14,240 bases of DNA from an uncultured Carnobacteriaceae bacterium. GTDB taxonomy: Bacteria > Bacillota > Bacilli > Lactobacillales > Aerococcaceae. The stretch lies in contig CALHVK010000040.1 in the NCBI GenBank assembly GCA_938039195.1, positions 1 through 14,240 on the forward strand, read 5' to 3'. Shown in pieces: positions 1-6,692 of the stretch; within the stretch, counting starts at the first letter, position 1, and every line of letters starts with the position of its first letter. Made by a program: the position numbers and the translations under genes. The notes under the pieces were generated by a model. The model was not told the DNA's origin, did not search any database, and was given only the letters and a program-made list of their open reading frames with translations.

Positions 1-636
1 TCTAAACCAGAAACGTATAAACGTGTGGATTCATCGAAACCAGGAACGATTACGTATCATTTAGTACCGCAATCGTCAGAAGATTACTGGGTATCCATTC
101 CTCAAAAACTTTCTCATACGAATAAAAACAAAGTGAGAATTTTACTCAATGGAAATACGTATGACTTCCAAGATAAATTCCAACAAACCCAGCTGATTCA
201 AATTGCACATGATTCACTTGGAAAAGCCGTTGATTTAACGATTGAAATTGATACAGATGATGAATATAACTTATCTGGATTACGCCTAGCACGCTCAAAT
301 AGTGCCTTAGTTAACCGTATGATTGAAGAACGTCAACTTCAAGGAATGAAAGTCACTCATTGGAACGACAGTCATATTCAAGGAACTGTGAATATTACAG
401 ACGATAGCACATGGATGATGACAAGCATTCCATATGAAAAAGGCTGGACTGTTAAAGTTGATGGAAAAATCGTTGGTACGGCTAAAGTTTGGGACAGTCT
501 TCTTGCTTTCCAAATTACGCCTGGTGAACATACGATTGAGATGACTTATATGCCAGAAGGATTTATGGCAGGTCTCGTGATTTCAATTTTATCAATTTGT
601 ATTTATGTTTTTGCCATTTATAAAAAATGGATTTAA
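1..636 (+). CDS. YfhO-family membrane protein, C-terminal part only (5' end outside window)
   Basis: The reading frame is open from the first base and ends at TAA 634-636, so only about 211 C-terminal residues are present. The visible part is an extracytoplasmic beta-rich region, then one hydrophobic segment in the last 30 residues and a short basic tail ending YKKWI. It aligns by eye with the end of the next gene: IPYEKGWTVKVDG here matches IPYHSGWSVTVDG there, and PGEHTIEMTYMPEG matches EGEHEIVWSYTPPG. That makes it a paralogue of the YfhO family (PF09586). Family knowledge: Bacillus YfhO is a GT-C-like membrane protein needed, with CsbB and GtcA, for sugar decoration of lipoteichoic acid. 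The substrate here is unknown. The first in-frame ATG at 25 is internal and has no ribosome binding site. The gene lies 20 bases before its paralogue and is probably co-transcribed with it. Confidence 0.85.
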   Translation, partial: SKPETYKRVDSSKPGTITYHLVPQSSEDYWVSIPQKLSHTNKNKVRILLNGNTYDFQDKFQQTQLIQIAHDSLGKAVDLTIEIDTDDEYNLSGLRLARSNSALVNRMIEERQLQGMKVTHWNDSHIQGTVNITDDSTWMMTSIPYEKGWTVKVDGKIVGTAKVWDSLLAFQITPGEHTIEMTYMPEGFMAGLVISILSICIYVFAIYKKWI

Positions 637-656
637 TTGAATAGGAGTAGACTATA

Positions 657-3251
657 ATGACAATTTCAAAAATGAAATTAAAATATAGTTCGCTATTCTT
701 TGTTCCGTTCGTGGTGATGTTAGGGGTCTTCCTATCTTTAGGATTGACCCCTTTTTCGCAAAATTCGATTCATAGTGGAGACTTTCTTTCTCAATATTTT
801 CCGCTTTATATCGGATTGCATAAATTATTTTGGAGTGGAGATTTTAGCGGTTTATTTTGGTCCTTCGAGAAGTCGCTTGGAGGAGCCATGCCAAGTGTCT
901 GGGGCTTTAATAGTTTAAGTCCATTCACGTTTTTATATGTAATATTCCCGATTTCAAGTTTTCAAGTCCTTAGCTACGTGATTCCGCTACTACGTGCTGG
1001 GGTTATGGGAGTCGTCTTTGGATATTTCCTAGAAAAGAAATTCCAAGGCGTATCGAAAAATTACTGGTTATCGTTAGGGTTAGCAACGTCGTATGCACTT
1101 AGCGGATTTGTCGTATCGCAACAGTTCAATCCTAATTTCTTAGATAATCTTGTATATATTCCGTTTATTCTCTTGGGAATTGAAGAGGTGGCAAGTGGAA
1201 AACGCTCGGTGAAATTACCGCTGTTTCTTGCGCTTAGTTTAATCACGGATTTTTATACAGGGTATATGATGTGCCTCTTTGTAGCGCTCTATACATTTTA
1301 TGTGATCTTCTCGAAGAATATCTCTTTGAAAGAGGCGATACTAAAATTAGGGAAAGTTGCATTATTTGCGCTCATAGGTGTAGGCCTTGCAGCTTTTTGG
1401 CTATTACCAGTCTTTAGTGCTTTGTTAGAAAGTAAAGCAAGTGCTGGCAGTACTTTTGCATGGTCATGGAATTCCTTAAATGATATAGTCGCCATGCCAC
1501 AAAAATTTATTTTAGGATCCTTTGGTGAAAAAGAGTGGGGCGATTCTAAGGCGTTACCGCAACTCTTTATCGGCGGATTAGGGCTCTTTGGATGTTGTAC
1601 ATTCTTTGCTAAAAGAGAGATTACACTTCGTAAGAAATTAGCAGCGACAGTTGTCTTGCTTGTCTTACTGCTCTCATTTTCGATTCAAGGATTCGACCAA
1701 ATTTGGCATATGGGACAACGCCCGGTTGGCTTCTACTTCAGAAATTCGTGGGTTGCGAATACCTTTATGCTGGTGTTAGCGTCAGAAAGCTTAATGAAAT
1801 GGAAAGATGAGTTCCGCTTATATGAGTTTTTAGTAGCTATCTTTGGATTTGGTTCCGTTCTAGTGTTGTCGACTCTAAGAAGTCTTCAATATGTAGAGAC
1901 GCCACAGAAAATACTCGCATTTATTATTTGGACAATTATCTTATTAGCATTCTTCTTTAGAAGAGCAGATAGAGTTCGTAGGCTACAATTGACGGCCGGC
2001 GTGGTAATTGTCGAGCTAATGGTGAGTTCCGTTGTTGGATTTAGACGAGCGCCTTATTTCATTGGGAATGCAGGATTGAAGGAACAAATGGAATTTGCGA
2101 TGGCGTTTGACGAAGAAGGTTTTAGCAATCCGAATACTTTTACGCGAATGGAAATGCATAAAGGGCTATCGCATGCGAACTTTCCGATTGCTTTTGGATA
2201 CAATGGAGCTTCGCATTTCACATCGAGTCTTGAACATGCATTGATTGAAGAGATGAGTCATCTAGGACTTCCAACGTCTCAATCAGTTGTGAACTATACA
2301 AACCGTAATGTGATTTTAGATTCGCTCTTTGGCGTATCGCGCTTTATGATGGAAGGCGATGAAAAACGCGTCTTTGCAGATGTGCGCGGAATGTATACCA
2401 AAGAAGGAGCAATGAAGCACTTTGCGATTTATCGCAATCCATACGCGTTTTCTCTTGGATATTTAACGAATGAACAAACAGCAACGAATATTGCCTTTGA
2501 AAAAAATCAACCAGTTGCCAATCTAAATCAGCTCTTGCAAGTGATTGGTCTATCTGGAACAAACGCATTGACTGAAGTAAGTGTGGGAGAACCTGCGACG
2601 ACGAATTTAACGAAGGGACAGGAGAAATACACACTAACAAACGAAGGTGAATCCGCTAAAATTGAGTGGAAGTTCACCTTACAGCCAAACAAACTGTATT
2701 TTGTCGAAATTCCAGAACGTCAAGCAGGTTCTGTAATCAAATCTAAAGTGATGCTGAATGGCATCGGTTATCCATATGAGAATCGATTCCATGAGAACCA
2801 ATTATGGCTGATTGGGAATGGAAACTTAGATCAAACGATGACCTTTGCGATTGAGGACGCGAAAGCAAAAGAATGGGATTTACGTGGGTTTAAGTTCTAT
2901 ACGATTGATATTACAACACTTGCGAATGCATTGACGCAGTATAAGAAAGCCAACGATATTACAATTGAGTCGTATACAAATGCGATGGTGAAAGCACATG
3001 TCACTGTGACAAATAGCGAACAGTCCTTTGCGACCTTTACGATACCATACCATTCTGGTTGGAGTGTGACAGTGGATGGCAAGAAGCAAGAAGTGAAAAA
3101 AGCACTTGGATTCTTTATGGGCGTTTTACTAACAGAAGGAGAGCACGAGATTGTGTGGAGTTATACACCACCGGGATTACATCTTGGAATATTTATTTCC
3201 ATTTCGTCGCTTCTCTTGCTGATTTTTCTTTGGAAAAAGCATAAAATTTAA
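657..3251 (+). CDS. YfhO-family polytopic membrane protein (putative GT-C glycosyltransferase)
   Basis: This encodes 864 residues, within the usual length of the family. ATG 657 has AGGAG at 643-647. The N-terminal half is very hydrophobic: a first membrane segment at about residues 12-31, an external loop with HSGDFLSQYFPLY (residues 39-51), then many further segments to about residue 460. The acidic residue after the first segment (D42) is where GT-C enzymes usually carry their catalytic aspartate, which is inference here. The C-terminal ~400 residues form a large outside domain with a VDG-containing beta module (about 800-840), a last membrane segment (about 838-858) and the basic tail KKHKI. 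Known relatives act in teichoic-acid or surface-polymer glycosylation. The actual sugar donor and acceptor are not visible. It is the second of two tandem paralogues and is followed directly by hairpin terminators. Family assignment is firm, function only probable. Confidence 0.88.
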   Translation: MTISKMKLKYSSLFFVPFVVMLGVFLSLGLTPFSQNSIHSGDFLSQYFPLYIGLHKLFWSGDFSGLFWSFEKSLGGAMPSVWGFNSLSPFTFLYVIFPISSFQVLSYVIPLLRAGVMGVVFGYFLEKKFQGVSKNYWLSLGLATSYALSGFVVSQQFNPNFLDNLVYIPFILLGIEEVASGKRSVKLPLFLALSLITDFYTGYMMCLFVALYTFYVIFSKNISLKEAILKLGKVALFALIGVGLAAFWLLPVFSALLESKASAGSTFAWSWNSLNDIVAMPQKFILGSFGEKEWGDSKALPQLFIGGLGLFGCCTFFAKREITLRKKLAATVVLLVLLLSFSIQGFDQIWHMGQRPVGFYFRNSWVANTFMLVLASESLMKWKDEFRLYEFLVAIFGFGSVLVLSTLRSLQYVETPQKILAFIIWTIILLAFFFRRADRVRRLQLTAGVVIVELMVSSVVGFRRAPYFIGNAGLKEQMEFAMAFDEEGFSNPNTFTRMEMHKGLSHANFPIAFGYNGASHFTSSLEHALIEEMSHLGLPTSQSVVNYTNRNVILDSLFGVSRFMMEGDEKRVFADVRGMYTKEGAMKHFAIYRNPYAFSLGYLTNEQTATNIAFEKNQPVANLNQLLQVIGLSGTNALTEVSVGEPATTNLTKGQEKYTLTNEGESAKIEWKFTLQPNKLYFVEIPERQAGSVIKSKVMLNGIGYPYENRFHENQLWLIGNGNLDQTMTFAIEDAKAKEWDLRGFKFYTIDITTLANALTQYKKANDITIESYTNAMVKAHVTVTNSEQSFATFTIPYHSGWSVTVDGKKQEVKKALGFFMGVLLTEGEHEIVWSYTPPGLHLGIFISISSLLLLIFLWKKHKI

Positions 3252-3256
3252 ATAGT

Positions 3257-3296
3257 AAAAATAACGTTATACCGTATACGGTATAACGTTGTTTTT
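3257..3296. terminator. Perfect palindrome hairpin, likely bidirectional terminator
   Basis: Positions 3263-3290 are a perfect 28-base palindrome with half-site AACGTTATACCGTA. Pairing extends outward with one G-T wobble to A-rich (3257-3261) and T-rich (3292-3296) flanks, giving a stem of about 20 pairs. It starts 5 bases after the yfhO-like stop codon. The T run on the plus strand fits termination of that gene, and the A run gives the mirror signal on the minus strand. Confidence 0.75.
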
Positions 3297-3300
3297 ATAG

Positions 3301-3332
3301 AAAAGGCTGAAGCGTGATGCTTCAGCCTTTTT
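3301..3332. terminator. Bidirectional rho-independent terminator between convergent genes
   Basis: The stem is AAAAGGCTGAAGC (3301-3313) with GCTTCAGCCTTTT (3319-3331), a perfect 13-pair match around the loop GTGAT. T runs flank it on both strands. It lies 6 bases from the stop codon of the minus-strand PgpA-like gene and ends that transcript. It also backs up the preceding palindrome for the plus-strand gene. Confidence 0.85.
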
Positions 3333-3338
3333 GCATGA

Positions 3339-3839
3339 TTAGTCTAATTCTTCTTTTGCTGGAATGCTGTGTGCTAGACGGCTAGCTGCAGCAGCTGCGA
3401 TAGCTCCTACTAAGTCGTCTAAGAAGATGTTTACTTTACCAGTTGATTTATCATCTAAGGTTTTAAGAATTCCTGGTTTTACTTTATCGATATAACCATA
3501 GTTTGTAAATCCGATAGAACCATATACGTTTACGATGGATAATGCTAAGATTTCATCGACACCGTATAAAGGCTCGTCTTGAGATAGAATATCGTTTAAT
3601 AATGGCTGTAATTTCTTTTCTTCTGCTAATTTATCCATTTCAATACCAGTGATAACGGCATTTTGAACTTCACGTTTTTTCAATACGCTATTAACGTTCA
3701 ATAAGCATTCTTCTTTTGTTAATCCTGGTACATATTTTTCTTGTAAGAAATAAACTAATTCAGCAATTTGTTCTAATTCTACTCCACGCTCAGAAAGTAA
3801 TTCTAAACAGCGATCGTGTAATTCTTTTGGGCTTTTCAT
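3339..3839 (-). CDS. PgpA-superfamily protein, YutG type (phosphatidylglycerophosphatase A-like)
   Basis: This encodes 166 residues and resembles the soluble Bacillus YutG group of the PgpA family (PF04608). Conserved stretches include REVQNAVITGI (56-66), LYGVDEILALSIVNVYGSIG (91-110), NYGYIDKVKPGIL (113-125) and the acidic FLDDLVGAIAAA segment (139-150). In the family, aspartates such as D141/D142 are expected to bind the metal used in phosphate ester hydrolysis. Unlike Gram-negative PgpA it lacks several clear membrane helices. PgpA dephosphorylates phosphatidylglycerophosphate, but the substrate of the YutG group is not settled, so the name should be read as family membership. The start has a strong site, with GGAGGA in the complement of 3848-3853. 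It has its own extended -10 promoter, converges on the YfhO-like gene, and shares the terminators at 3257-3332. Confidence 0.85.
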   Translation of the reverse strand: MKSPKELHDRCLELLSERGVELEQIAELVYFLQEKYVPGLTKEECLLNVNSVLKKREVQNAVITGIEMDKLAEEKKLQPLLNDILSQDEPLYGVDEILALSIVNVYGSIGFTNYGYIDKVKPGILKTLDDKSTGKVNIFLDDLVGAIAAAAASRLAHSIPAKEELD

Positions 3840-3870
3840 CTGAAAAATCCTCCTTTTAACAAATTATGAA

Positions 3871-3886
3871 ACTCTTTAAAAAGAGT
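3871..3886. repeat. Short inverted repeat in the leader of the PgpA-like gene
   Basis: ACTCTTT and AAAGAGT are perfect inverted copies separated by AA, lying between the predicted promoter and ribosome binding site of the minus-strand gene. It could be a small RNA hairpin or an operator. It lacks a T run placed as in a terminator, so I do not call it one. Confidence 0.35.
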
Positions 3887-3894
3887 AGCTTTTT

Positions 3895-3903
3895 ATTTTA
3901 ACA
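3895..3903 (-). promoter_or_regulatory. Extended -10 promoter for the PgpA-like gene
   Basis: Read on the minus strand this is TGTTAAAAT: a TGn extension followed by TAAAAT, five of six matches to TATAAT. The -35 position (3918-3923, TGGGCG) is poor and falls inside the upstream terminator. The start point would be near 3888, leaving a leader of about 50 bases. Confidence 0.45.
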
Positions 3904-3911
3904 CAAAATAC

Positions 3912-3944
3912 AAAAAACGCCCAAATGAATTGAGCGTTCTTTTT
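3912..3944 (-). terminator. Terminator of the DUF212-ferredoxin reductase operon
   Basis: On the minus strand, AACGCTC pairs with GGGCGTT (one T-G pair) around a 9-base loop, followed directly by six T residues. It lies 16 bases past the reductase stop codon. A T run on the plus strand (3940-3944) means it could also work in the other direction, but no plus-strand gene needs it. Confidence 0.8.
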
Positions 3945-3960
3945 AAATTTTTGTAAACGG

Positions 3961-4947
3961 TTAGAACATCGATGAGCTGTGAATCGTGCTCGGACGGCTA
4001 TTTGGATTCACGTAAGTCATTGCAGCATTAATGGCAACAGGCGCTTCACCAAAACCAGTCGCGATGATTTTTACTTTGCCATCGTATGTTGCGATATCTC
4101 CAACGGCAAAGACGCCAGGAAGAGTCGTTTCCATTTGGCTGTTTGTCACGATGGTGTTACGAATCACATCGAATCCCCAGTTCTTCATTCCTCCAATAGA
4201 AGAAGAGAAGCCATAGTTCACGATAAAGTCGTCAACAGGAAGTTCGATTTGATCTTCATCTTTAGCGTGTTTCAATACAACAGATTGAATGTTTTCGCCG
4301 TCTCCAATAATTTGGTCGGGAAGATACGGTGTTAAAATTTCAACACTAGAATCTTCCAATTGTTTCACGCTATGCTCTTGTGCGCGGAACTGTGGACGAC
4401 GATGAACAATCGTTACTTTCTTTGCGATGGATTCCAAGGCAAGTGCCCAGTCTACCGCAGAGTCACCACCACCGCAAATGGCTACAGTACGGTTGCGGAA
4501 CCGTTCTAAGTTTGTTACGAAGTAGTGTAGGTTGCTGTTTTCATAAGCTTCGGCATTTTCTACATCAAGTTTACGTGGACGGAAGGCTCCATTTCCACAA
4601 GCGATAATCACTGTTTTTGCCAAGTGAGTTTGCTTTGAAGTAACAACTTCATACCCGAAATCTGTTTTGTTTAATTCGAGTGCCTCTTCCTCTAAGCAGT
4701 ATTGTGTTTCTGGGAAACGTTCGAGCTGCTTTTTCAAGTTCTCGATTAAATCGCCTGCTGTAATTTCAGGGAAGGCTGGAATATCATAAATCATTTTTTC
4801 AGGATAAAGCATTCCTGGCTGCCCACCTAATTGTGGCAGTGTTTCAATAATTTTTACAGAGGCTTGACGTAAGCCCGCGTAAAAGGCGGTGAAAAGCCCT
4901 ACAGGCCCACCGCCGATAATAATAATATCAACAATTTCTTGTGTCAC
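3961..4947 (-). CDS. Ferredoxin/flavodoxin-NADP+ reductase, YumC (thioredoxin reductase-like) type
   Basis: This 328-residue flavoprotein transfers electrons between NADPH and ferredoxin or flavodoxin (EC 1.18.1.2) in the cytosol. The FAD-binding glycine motif GGGPVG is at 12-17 and GGQPGMLYPEK at 41-51. The NADPH motif CGGGDSAVDWA is at 158-168 with VHRR at 181-184. The second FAD contact VFAVGDIA is at 279-286. Thioredoxin reductases carry a CxxC redox pair in the NADPH domain. Here that site has no such pair (GGGDSA instead), which places the protein in the YumC group. It starts at GTG 4947 with an ideal GGAGG (complement of 4954-4958, six bases away). An in-frame ATG start is not available nearby. 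It follows the DUF212 gene by 13 bases and ends at the terminator at 3912-3944, so it is probably driven from the 5506-5514 promoter. Confidence 0.93.
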   Translation of the reverse strand: MTQEIVDIIIIGGGPVGLFTAFYAGLRQASVKIIETLPQLGGQPGMLYPEKMIYDIPAFPEITAGDLIENLKKQLERFPETQYCLEEEALELNKTDFGYEVVTSKQTHLAKTVIIACGNGAFRPRKLDVENAEAYENSNLHYFVTNLERFRNRTVAICGGGDSAVDWALALESIAKKVTIVHRRPQFRAQEHSVKQLEDSSVEILTPYLPDQIIGDGENIQSVVLKHAKDEDQIELPVDDFIVNYGFSSSIGGMKNWGFDVIRNTIVTNSQMETTLPGVFAVGDIATYDGKVKIIATGFGEAPVAINAAMTYVNPNSRPSTIHSSSMF

Positions 4948-4960
4948 TTTGTACCTCCGA

Positions 4961-5470
4961 TTAATAGAAGATTCTTAAAATAAAGGCCATTGCGATGCCA
5001 GTTAATACACCGGCGAACACCTCAATAGGTTTGTGACCTAGATATTTTTTGATAATTAATTTTTTGTTTTCTTCTGTGTCGAAGAGATTGATTGGATCGT
5101 CTTCAGATTCGATTTCAACATGCTTTAATGCGCTTGATTCTTCACGTACTTGTTCTTCGTATAATTTTTGCAGGAGAATTCCTTGCTCACCACTTTGACG
5201 ACGAACGGCCATAGCATCGAACATAACGATTAGGCCAAAAGTAGTCGCGATGGCAACAAATGGCGAAGCAAATCCGTGGTCAATAATTAACGCTGTAATC
5301 AGCGAGCTAACAGCAGCTGAGTGTGAACTTGGCATTCCACCAGTGCTAGTTACTAATGAAACGTTTGCGCCTGCTTTTTTTGAGAAGAGCGCAATCGGGA
5401 ATTTGACAAATTGTGCAAATAGAATCGAGCAAACAGAAGCGATTAATGGATAATTGTGTAATATTGTCAT
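4961..5470 (-). CDS. DUF212 / YuiD-type divergent PAP2 family membrane protein
   Basis: This encodes 169 residues from ATG 5470. It has the conserved LVTSTGGMPSSHSAA block (residues 39-53), FDAMAVRRQSGEQ (84-96) and a C-terminal GHKPIEVFAGVLTGI (145-159). These are the PSSH, DAxxVRR and GHxxxEV elements of the divergent PAP2 (DUF212) family, in which SSH and GH echo acid-phosphatase active-site motifs. Membrane segments are visible at about 9-29, 53-64, 71-88 and 151-167, with a charged, probably cytoplasmic, stretch at 103-145. The substrate is unknown. The frame extends upstream to a TTG at 5503, but the predicted -10 (5506-5511) would start RNA near 5499, so that TTG cannot be used from this promoter. 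ATG 5470 also fits the usual N terminus of the family. Its ribosome binding site is only weak (GAGTGAGAG). Confidence 0.86.
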   Translation of the reverse strand: MTILHNYPLIASVCSILFAQFVKFPIALFSKKAGANVSLVTSTGGMPSSHSAAVSSLITALIIDHGFASPFVAIATTFGLIVMFDAMAVRRQSGEQGILLQKLYEEQVREESSALKHVEIESEDDPINLFDTEENKKLIIKKYLGHKPIEVFAGVLTGIAMAFILRIFY

Positions 5471-5505
5471 TAAACTCTCACTCTTTCTTTTTTCTATACT
5501 CAAAT

Positions 5506-5514
5506 ACTATACCA
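5506..5514 (-). promoter_or_regulatory. Extended -10 promoter for the DUF212-reductase operon
   Basis: On the minus strand the sequence is TGGTATAGT, a TGn extension plus TATAGT (five of six). The -35 region is weak. RNA would begin about 36 bases before ATG 5470. It faces away from the plus-strand promoter at 5590-5618. Confidence 0.6.
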
Positions 5515-5589
5515 CGAAACGAAGAAAATCACTAAAGAAAATTTGTAGAACTTTTTAATTTTTTTATTAAGAATGATAAGAACGCTAAA

Positions 5590-5618
5590 TTGCACCCGTT
5601 TGTCTTTTGTGGTTTAAT
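5590..5618 (+). promoter_or_regulatory. Extended -10 promoter for the isomerase-S1-pgi operon
   Basis: The -10 is TTTAAT at 5613-5618 (five of six), preceded by TGG as an extended element. A weak -35 (TTGCAC, 5590-5595) lies 17 bases upstream. RNA would start near 5625, inside the AGGAGG at 5621-5626 and only a few bases before the ATG at 5631. This favours translation from ATG 5670. Confidence 0.55.
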
Positions 5619-5669
5619 AGAGGAGGTTAGATGAACAATCATCAGTATGATTTAAAAGGAGATGGAAAA

Positions 5670-6260
5670 ATGAGTCAATTTCCACAATTGAATGAAGTGA
5701 ATGAAAAGAATCCACTCGTGACTGTGCATACGAATCAAGGAGATTTCACATTGGAATTATTCCCTGAAGTAGCGCCTAAAACAGTGGAGAATTTCATAAC
5801 ACATGCTAAAAATGGATATTATGATGGAGTAATTTTCCACCGTGTCATTGAAGACTTCATGATTCAAGGTGGCGACCCAACTGGAACAGGTATGGGAGGC
5901 GAGTCTATTTACGGACGTACTTTCGAAGATGAATTTTCAAGAGAAGCATTCAACTTGTATGGGACTTTATCAATGGCGAATGCAGGTCCAAACACAAACG
6001 GATCTCAATTCTTCATCGTTACAGCAAAACAAGTGCCCGCACAAATGTTGAAACAATTAAAAGATGGCGGCTGGCCTGAAGAAATCGTTGAAGAATACGC
6101 TAAAGTGGGTGGAACACCTTGGTTAGACCACCGTCACACAGTATTTGGACGCGTTATTGAAGGGATGGACGTTGTTCTTAAGATTGAAGGTGTAAAACGC
6201 AATGCGCAAGACCGTCCACTAGAAGATGTTGTGATCGAATCAATGGACGTAAAAGCGTAG
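5670..6260 (+). CDS. Cyclophilin-type peptidyl-prolyl cis-trans isomerase
   Basis: This 196-residue cyclophilin speeds proline cis-trans isomerisation and so helps protein folding. No signal peptide or lipobox is seen, so it is cytoplasmic. FHRVIEDFMIQGGDPTGTG (56-74) includes the catalytic arginine R58. TLSMANAGPNTNGSQFFI (99-116) and HTVFGRVIEGMDVV (156-169) complete the fold. An insert of about 35 residues (119-153, with GGWPEEIVEEYAKVGGTPW) is typical of Lactobacillales homologues. Two in-frame ATG codons each have a good ribosome binding site: 5631 (AGGAGG 5621-5626) and 5670 (AAGGAG 5656-5661). I choose 5670 because relatives begin like MSQFPQL and because the promoter would place the RNA start at the first ribosome binding site. 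From 5631 the product would carry 13 extra residues. The stop codon forms part of the next gene's ribosome binding site. Confidence 0.93.
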   Translation: MSQFPQLNEVNEKNPLVTVHTNQGDFTLELFPEVAPKTVENFITHAKNGYYDGVIFHRVIEDFMIQGGDPTGTGMGGESIYGRTFEDEFSREAFNLYGTLSMANAGPNTNGSQFFIVTAKQVPAQMLKQLKDGGWPEEIVEEYAKVGGTPWLDHRHTVFGRVIEGMDVVLKIEGVKRNAQDRPLEDVVIESMDVKA

Positions 6261-6268
6261 GAGGTTCT

Positions 6269-6658
6269 ATGAGCAAAACTTTTAGAATTGGAGACATCGT
6301 TACAGCTAAAGTAACGGGTGTACAAAATTACGGAGTTTTCTTGGAGCTAGACGAAGATACACAAGGCTTGATTCATATTTCTGAGTGTAAACATGGATAT
6401 ATGGATAATGTGCATGATTTTGTAAAAGTGGGACAGGAAGTGACAGCTAAAGTCATTGATGTCGATGAATTCTCAAATAAGATTAGTTTATCGATTCGAG
6501 CACTTGAAAAACTCGATGTTCCAGATGTTCCACAACGGATTAAGAAAAATCGTAAACGCTATGTTCCGTCTATCGGATTTTCAAGCTTAGCGAAGAAGTT
6601 GCCAGAATGGATCGAAGAAGCACAAGAGAAATTTGTAAAAGATAAAAACAAAAATTAA
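6269..6658 (+). CDS. S1-domain RNA-binding protein, YugI/GSP13/CvfD type
   Basis: This encodes 129 residues with a single S1 RNA-binding domain at about 5-75. Visible core elements are GDIVTAKVTGVQNYGVFLEL (8-27), GLIHISE (33-39), VKVGQEVTAKVIDVD (50-64) and KISLSIRAL (68-76). A lysine-rich C-terminal tail with a predicted helix (about 104-129) follows. Length and layout match Bacillus YugI (general stress protein 13), which binds ribosomes, and streptococcal CvfD, a post-transcriptional regulator. Which RNAs it binds here is unknown. GGAGG (6260-6264) overlaps the preceding stop codon by one base, so translation is probably coupled to the isomerase gene. It is followed by pgi after 34 bases with no terminator. 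Confidence 0.9.
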   Translation: MSKTFRIGDIVTAKVTGVQNYGVFLELDEDTQGLIHISECKHGYMDNVHDFVKVGQEVTAKVIDVDEFSNKISLSIRALEKLDVPDVPQRIKKNRKRYVPSIGFSSLAKKLPEWIEEAQEKFVKDKNKN

Positions 6659-6692
6659 AAAAATCGTTATTGAATACGAAGGAGGCATTCAA

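Noticed and set aside
3912..3944. Possible plus-strand terminator
   Set aside because: The hairpin has a T run on both sides, but no plus-strand gene lies upstream. The minus-strand reductase operon explains it.
3979..4607. Plus-strand open frames (up to 118 codons) inside the ferredoxin reductase gene
   Set aside because: They are antisense shadows of a clearly conserved flavoprotein, with no ribosome binding site and no family-like features.
5549..5580. T-rich stretch with short inverted TTAAT/ATTAA as a terminator or regulator site
   Set aside because: The stem is only five AT pairs and it lies between divergent promoters. It is better seen as ordinary AT-rich promoter DNA.
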